Source: Haliotis asinina (taxonomy: Eukaryota > Mollusca > Gastropoda > Lepetellida > Haliotidae). Taken from it: a stretch of 64,000 nucleotides of DNA. Shown piece after piece: positions 58,407 to 64,000 of the stretch. The notes beneath the pieces were generated by a model. It saw nothing but the letters and a program-made list of their open reading frames with translations. It was not told the origin of the DNA and did not search any database. The position numbers were made by a program, and so were the translations under genes. The stretch is from positions 25,212,501 to 25,276,500 of the forward strand of contig NC_090295.1 of the NCBI RefSeq assembly GCF_037392515.1, read 5' to 3'. The number at the start of each line of letters is the position of its first letter. The stretch's first letter is position 1.

Positions 58407-60371
58407 GTAAGTGGATATTTGCGCTTGCGCAGTATTTGCAGAAACGTTACATGACTTTATGTTTTAAGAAAGACGTAATTAACACTTTAAAGCAAATGAC
58501 CACAAACACCAAGGGTTGAGTTCACGTCCATGTACACGAGTAAGCATAACATCAGAACTACATGACTTGGCTGTTCATGATCCTGTAACCAATGAAGGAA
58601 ACTGGGTTTTTTTCACTTTTTTTACTCATGTGTGGTTTCCTTTCAAAATTGGATTTTTAGCAATGCTTTGTTCTTTAAAAGATATAACGACATATGGATG
58701 TCTAGTTTAGATCTTCTGAAATGCACAACTGGTACAAATATATTTACCAAATGTTCCTCACTGTACAAAACAGAAATTACAAATGCAACACTTTGTTGTG
58801 CGAAAGGAGAGAAACATGAGGTTGAGACGATACAACGTGCTTTAGCAAGATCTCGCAGAGTCACGTTTATGACCCATAGAAGGGAACTCGACGAGATTTG
58901 CGTTGCCTGTTGAATGAAAAATCGGAAGTGTGCCGTGCTATTGTGGGGTGCTAGAGATTTAATGTCACATTAGTGGTTGTGAGGCGAGGGGCTTTGAGCA
59001 CTCGTGTTCTCAACACTGGTACTGTTATAAGTATATAACGTTACCCAATCCAACAGTCCAAACCTCCACTAACTGTTTAAAAGTACCGTAATACCCCTTG
59101 TTTAAACGAACCGGTCACCAACTAACAGATTAAGATGAAAAAAATACACCACATTAGATCGACCTGTAGAAAATTACTAAGGAGACAGGTCGTGAAATAA
59201 TGATAATAAGCGAGTGATGTTATGTGTGTGAAACACGGTCGTTATCAATTAATACAACTGGCCGAGGCTTTAACTACAGTAACCAAGCGTGTGTTTACGT
59301 CACAACGATTTAAACGTCACCCGAACCATGGTCTCTGCCCGAACGAAGGACAAATCGCGCTCAGGTTTATCTGATTATCAAAGTAAAATGTTACCGCCGT
59401 ACGTTCATTGTTCGAGGAAATTCCTTTAGGAAACAACAATTGTATCTACAAGTAAATTTGTCTAAATTTGTCAACATCTAACAAAGGATCGACGTTGAGA
59501 AATTCACTCGCCAGCACTCGGTTGTGGAAACAAAAACTCGCACTCGTTCATTGACAACAATGGAGTGTGAAATAAATGACCGCTTTCAAAGATTGGTGTC
59601 TGAGGCTTAACACAATACCAGGAGTATACATATACACAGCGCTAGACGGACACCCGAGTCCGCAATTACGGACGGAAGATTGTTGTTTTATTGAGTTGTT
59701 TCACGTAGACAGTTCAATGCTGTATCCCCGGCGTTGACACTCTAGAGTCCCCGATAAGTCAACAGAGGGGTGATTGGTGTTACCTGTCCGACGTACCTGT
59801 AAGTTAGCACCTTGAAAGGTGAAGTGTCGGCCGACAGACAGATTGATATGTCGATAACTGAGAAAGCCATCAGTTGATGGCCACGACAGTCCGACATCTT
59901 GATACGTGAGGTAATTTACTAGGCTACCCTTGACCAATGACATTGTCAATTACACTACACCTGTGTTAGATTGCAATACGTCAATCAAACCCTATGTGAC
60001 TTCCTGCCCAACAGCGCTTGATGGAAATAATGTCGTTAAGATATACGATGTACGGGGAACCTCACTCTGTTGATATATATTGACATATGTACGATGAGCT
60101 TCTCCATATTGAAAATCAGTAAAATGCGAAAAGTACACTTTACGTGTCTAAAAATGTCGAGGCAAAAAAAAACAATAAACATTTTTTTTTTAAAAATTAG
60201 AAAAATAAATTTAAAAAAGGAAGTTTGAATTACTGAATTATCTAGCGGTAATTTTGGCTGAAATGTATCTAACTGGCAAATCAAATATAACATCTTTGTG
60301 GTCATTCTGATTGCACTTATTACCTATACCATACGATGGTACCTTTCTCCAGTACATGAACGCAGCACGTT

Positions 60372-60430
60372 TATGTAAGTGTTATTATACCTTACGTAAG
60401 TGTTATTATATCTTACGTAAGTGTTATTAG
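60372..60430 (+). repeat. Three tandem copies of a 20-bp unit
   Basis: TAAGTGTTATTATACCTTACG repeated with one or two substitutions. Each junction contains the palindrome CTTACGTAAG. Confidence 0.85.
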
Positions 60431-61397
60431 AGTGTTGGTGGACTGAAATACGTCAAGTCGCGAATGTTCGTCACTAGCAACATTTCCGACCCTTTGTTCC
60501 CATTGTTGAAAAATATCTGCGGGCTTGACTCGCGAGGAGGGCGGAGGACGGGTTCCAACCTCCACAGAATCCCCCGTCTGTCGACACCTGATTGTTGCCC
60601 TTCCGTTTAGAGTTACTTCCCTTGGCGTCGAGAAGCACGCTATCCGTTCCAGTTTGTTGACATGGAGATGATAAGATCCATGTAAAATGCTTTCAGGGCT
60701 ATAATGCCAATGAGAGCAATTTGCACATCTGTAGTGCATAGTTTACATGCTGAATGTACACACTGTGTCCCCGAGTCTGTTTGGAAATGCCTAAAGCTAA
60801 GATGGACACGTTTTTAGCCGTTAAGTGCATCTCAGAGAGGGATCGTATTGTCAGCCTCGTTACCTTCACGCCAAAAGTTCACTGAATACGTTTTAAAACG
60901 ACTACCTACAAAATAGGACATTGTGTTGAAAAATACCCAGATAACAGATCATGATATTTCAAACATACCTCCTTAGCGTTTTGAAGAAAAAAACATATAC
61001 AATTACACGATTAAACAATGGCGGGAATTGGGGCAGTGTTTTAAGTGAAAGTATCCATGTCTTATTGTCTGTGTCGTGTCCCCATCTCACGACACACGTC
61101 ATTTCAACCTGTGTTTACGACTCTTAGAGTGTCAACCGAGTCGCCAGTCGAAGTTGGTCGTGCCGTTCAAGTGTCTAAACACGAGTTAATTTGTTTGGTG
61201 ATACCCTTGAAGAGAGGATTACCTCCTCAACAGCCCCGATTAGCCAGACTATCTAAAAATGATAGCGTGGTTGGGTGCGCGGGACGCTGTCACGCAGCCT
61301 CATGTGGTATCCGGTAGGGTACAATTAACGGGAGTGATAAGTTTCAAATGCTTTAAGACGCAAGATCCTATGATGGTGGTATTCGGGGGAAAGTCTC

Positions 61398-61735
61398 GCA
61401 CGTCTAGCTACCAGACTATCTATCTGGCCCCGTCTGTTCATCTCTAGCCGTGACACACAGCTTGCACGTCTAGCTACCAGACTATCTATCTGGCCCCTGT
61501 CTGTTCATCTCTAGCCGTGACACACAGATTGCACGTCTGACTACCACAGTAGAAGTTCATCATCGGACGTGTATGTCTAGCTTAAACACTCAACTTAACG
61601 TCCAACTACCAACAATTGCTCGTGTGAATATCTAACTGAAACATTCAACTTAACTTGCACGTTCAACTACCAACAATTGCTCGTGTGAATATCTAACTGA
61701 AACATTCAACTTAACTTGCACGTTCAACTACCAAC
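61398..61735 (+). repeat. Adjacent tandem duplications (66-67 bp x2, about 61 bp x2-3)
   Basis: GCACGTCTAGCTACCAGACT... occurs at 61398 and 61464, nearly identical. ACCAACAATTGCTCGTGTGA... then recurs at about 61608 and 61669 with a third partial copy. High identity suggests recent duplication. Confidence 0.9.
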
Positions 61736-64000
61736 CTTGGTCCATGTGAATACCTAGCTGATACAGCAACTTAATTCGATTGGGATAGAATCTAACCTAG
61801 AGACAAACGTTTATCATGTCGCATGTGATCGAATGCAATGGTTGGTAAAAGCTCACACGCACAACATGTACACTATGCATTTGATACACATCGGAAATAG
61901 AACAAATTACAACAGTACAGTGTGTTCTCATAACAGCTTTCACATCACATATTTCTATATCTCTAAACTTTTCATGAATAATACATAATCATATTCATCT
62001 CACGACATCAGTTTGAAACAAATCTTTTTTATTTTTTAACTCCATTCTTTACGAAATTTTGAAAAGTTTGTGGAAATGAATTGTAATTGTTACAGCATGT
62101 CGTAATATTGTTGACAGATTGGTGGCTAGGCGTTACAAATACACACCAACTCGCGTTAATATGTTAAGGTCGTTTCCAACCTGCATTCACATTATGCATG
62201 TTTCGGCCTGAACGAGTGTCAACACAATTTGGCATTTTTAGATTTTAAACTTCTCTTTATCTGGCGCAATATCCCAACTCCCGGGCACTTTGATCTGGGG
62301 GTAATTTGTATGAAGTTTATAGCGTTTATCCCGGATATACTCACTTAACAGTACCAAATCTGTGAGCCACAGAGGTATCGCATTCATTGTGCCTGGCACA
62401 ATTGCTTTGAGTTTTAGCTTGTCGGCTATTGTGATAATATCACCAGTAAATTTTGCATGGCGCATCAATGAAATTCTTTCTTTGACTGTTTATTATTCAA
62501 ACAATTTATAAAAAATAAATTCCCAACAGTAATAGATGTTTGATTGCTCTACAGACCGTTATAAAGAGTAAGTCTTGTGATTTCTTTGATGAAAAACTAT
62601 TTCATTATATTAAAAAAATTAAAACAATTACATATGTACTTGTCCAAATTTCCCAGAATATGTCAACGCGCGATTTTGTCCCTTTAAGTTTAACCCTTTG
62701 ATTTAATCTGGAGGCACATTGGTTTTTTTTCACGTACTTGGGGTATATTTCCCCAATATTCGATAAATCTATGTACTACTCTGCTATATAAATACGGGGA
62801 ACTTATTTCAGTGGTGTGAACTGCAGCATTTTGACATAGTGGAGAGGAGCTTGCCAATTAATCTATCCCATTATCCCTCGATACAATCTGTCTGTTTTGA
62901 ACAGAGTAATGTTACCATTCCGCGGATGGCATGGGTATTTCGCAGTCTTTGTATTCTATCCATCATTTGCTGTTGACATATATGTAAATAGCCTCCAGAA
63001 GTAGTGGCTGGCTCTCAGAAGCCGGGAACTAGACCCCTGAGTATTGGGGAGCAGCGAGGAGATAGACACTAGGGTGTGTGTTACATTATTGGCACTTGTG
63101 CATTTCAAAATCCTTCTCAAATGATTCTCTATATATTTTTAATTCTGTGTGTCAGACAGTTAACGCAACGATTCTAACCAAATACCATTCTAAACATTCT
63201 ATGATTACATATCCCAGATAGTTTGAATTTTCTGAGGAAAAGATAAACTTTTTTTCAATGATTTTGTTTGATTTTTTATTGAAACGAAAGGGAATTTTAA
63301 GAGCTTTCAAACGAATTACCACATGTGGTGTTTATTTTTTCAAAATTAAGAAAATAAAAAGTCGGTTCAAAAACATTGATGAAAGTTTGGGTTAAACTGT
63401 AACAGACTCCTCTACAAAGGTAATGCATCTCTGATGCTATGAGTTACTGGCTCGCACAAATAACGCTAGGTCTCCCACCTTCACTCGCGTGTCAAGCCCG
63501 CCCGCTGTTTGTTTGTATACGTAAAGGATACAACTGCACAAGAATATAGGCACGTTCCTCAGTGTCCCAGGGGGATCTCTAGGAAACGGAGACGTTTCAC
63601 AGACAAAAGCTTTTCCCTTACGCTTTCTTCATATCTATTTTGAGTAGAATTGTTCCTCTACGTCTTTTGTAGAAATTGTCACTTTTTCTCATTATATTTA
63701 CATTTGCTTTAGAATAGTTTCAGTGTTAAAACGGTATTGTATTTATTTGCGCGCCCGGTACGACATATCGTGTTTAGGTGGGGTAAAGATCTTTTTATAA
63801 GTGTGATTCACCTCTTGGACGATATTTACATCGATTTTCTTTCAAAGACAGATCCTTAAATGTAAACACTGGCCTAAATAGGGGATTTAGCAAGATATGG
63901 TAGAACCTTCAGTCTAAATCCGGCAACACCCTTCAAAGGAATTCTCTATCCCTTCAATCATCATTGTCAATGTTTAAAAATGTGAAATTTCAAATACTGC

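Larger units (their letters stand above)
58407..64000 (+). other. WNT4: Wnt4 intron 3, continues beyond the window
   Basis: No CHGVSGSC-type exon was found to 64000, so the intron exceeds 5.6 kb. Two short tandem arrays are listed separately. Frames at 58632-58913 (93 codons, plus) and 62238-62468 (76 codons, minus) are open but unidentified. Confidence 0.7.

Overview
The window looks like nuclear DNA of a gastropod mollusc, most probably an abalone (Haliotis). The main reason is a roughly 265-bp SINE-like repeat ending in an (ACTC)n tail that I remember as abundant in abalone sequence. It occurs at least six times here. The protein-coding exons are animal genes with ordinary GT-AG introns. 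No CRISPR array, operon, rRNA gene or stand-alone tRNA gene was seen.

Layout. (1) 1211-18275, minus strand: a complete 15-exon gene for RNF207, a RING/B-box protein. The exons were placed by splice sites and similarity to vertebrate RNF207. They sum to 2004 bp (667 codons plus stop) and the reading phase holds across all 14 introns. Intron 12 carries a whole-looking 6.3-kb DIRS-type tyrosine-recombinase retrotransposon (2716-9021) in the same direction as the gene, with inverted terminal repeats, an internal complementary region, and gag, RT/RNase H and recombinase frames. Other introns hold SINEs, foldback MITEs, a pogo/Tigger-like MITE and a second TIR element that carries a promoter-and-first-exon-like segment. 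(2) 18.3-48.0 kb: about 30 kb without a recognisable protein gene. It holds two large minisatellites (about 34-bp units at 24.36-26.85 kb and 43-bp units at 31.9-34.5 kb), smaller minisatellites, microsatellites, a 26-G run, three SINE-like families, and one stretch near 39.1 kb with CCAAT, a perfect CRE and a TATA-like box. (3) 48497-64000, plus strand: the first three coding exons of Wnt4 (signal peptide, then the Cys-rich N-terminal half). Introns 1 and 2 are about 7.7 and 1.6 kb. The gene runs off the right edge, so the exon with the lipid-modified serine is outside the window.

RNF207 and Wnt4 are divergently arranged neighbours about 30 kb apart. RNF207 is a RING-type E3-like protein known in vertebrates for controlling a cardiac potassium channel. 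Wnt4 is a secreted signalling ligand. They do not form a known pathway together, but both human orthologues lie on chromosome arm 1p36, so the linkage may be old.

No wholly new protein system was found. The best leads are the complete DIRS architecture, the TIR element with a promoter/exon-like cargo, the two SINE families with a common 3' tail, the tRNA-headed repeat enclosed in inverted repeats, and the RNF207-Wnt4 linkage. All calls are by eye, without database searches.
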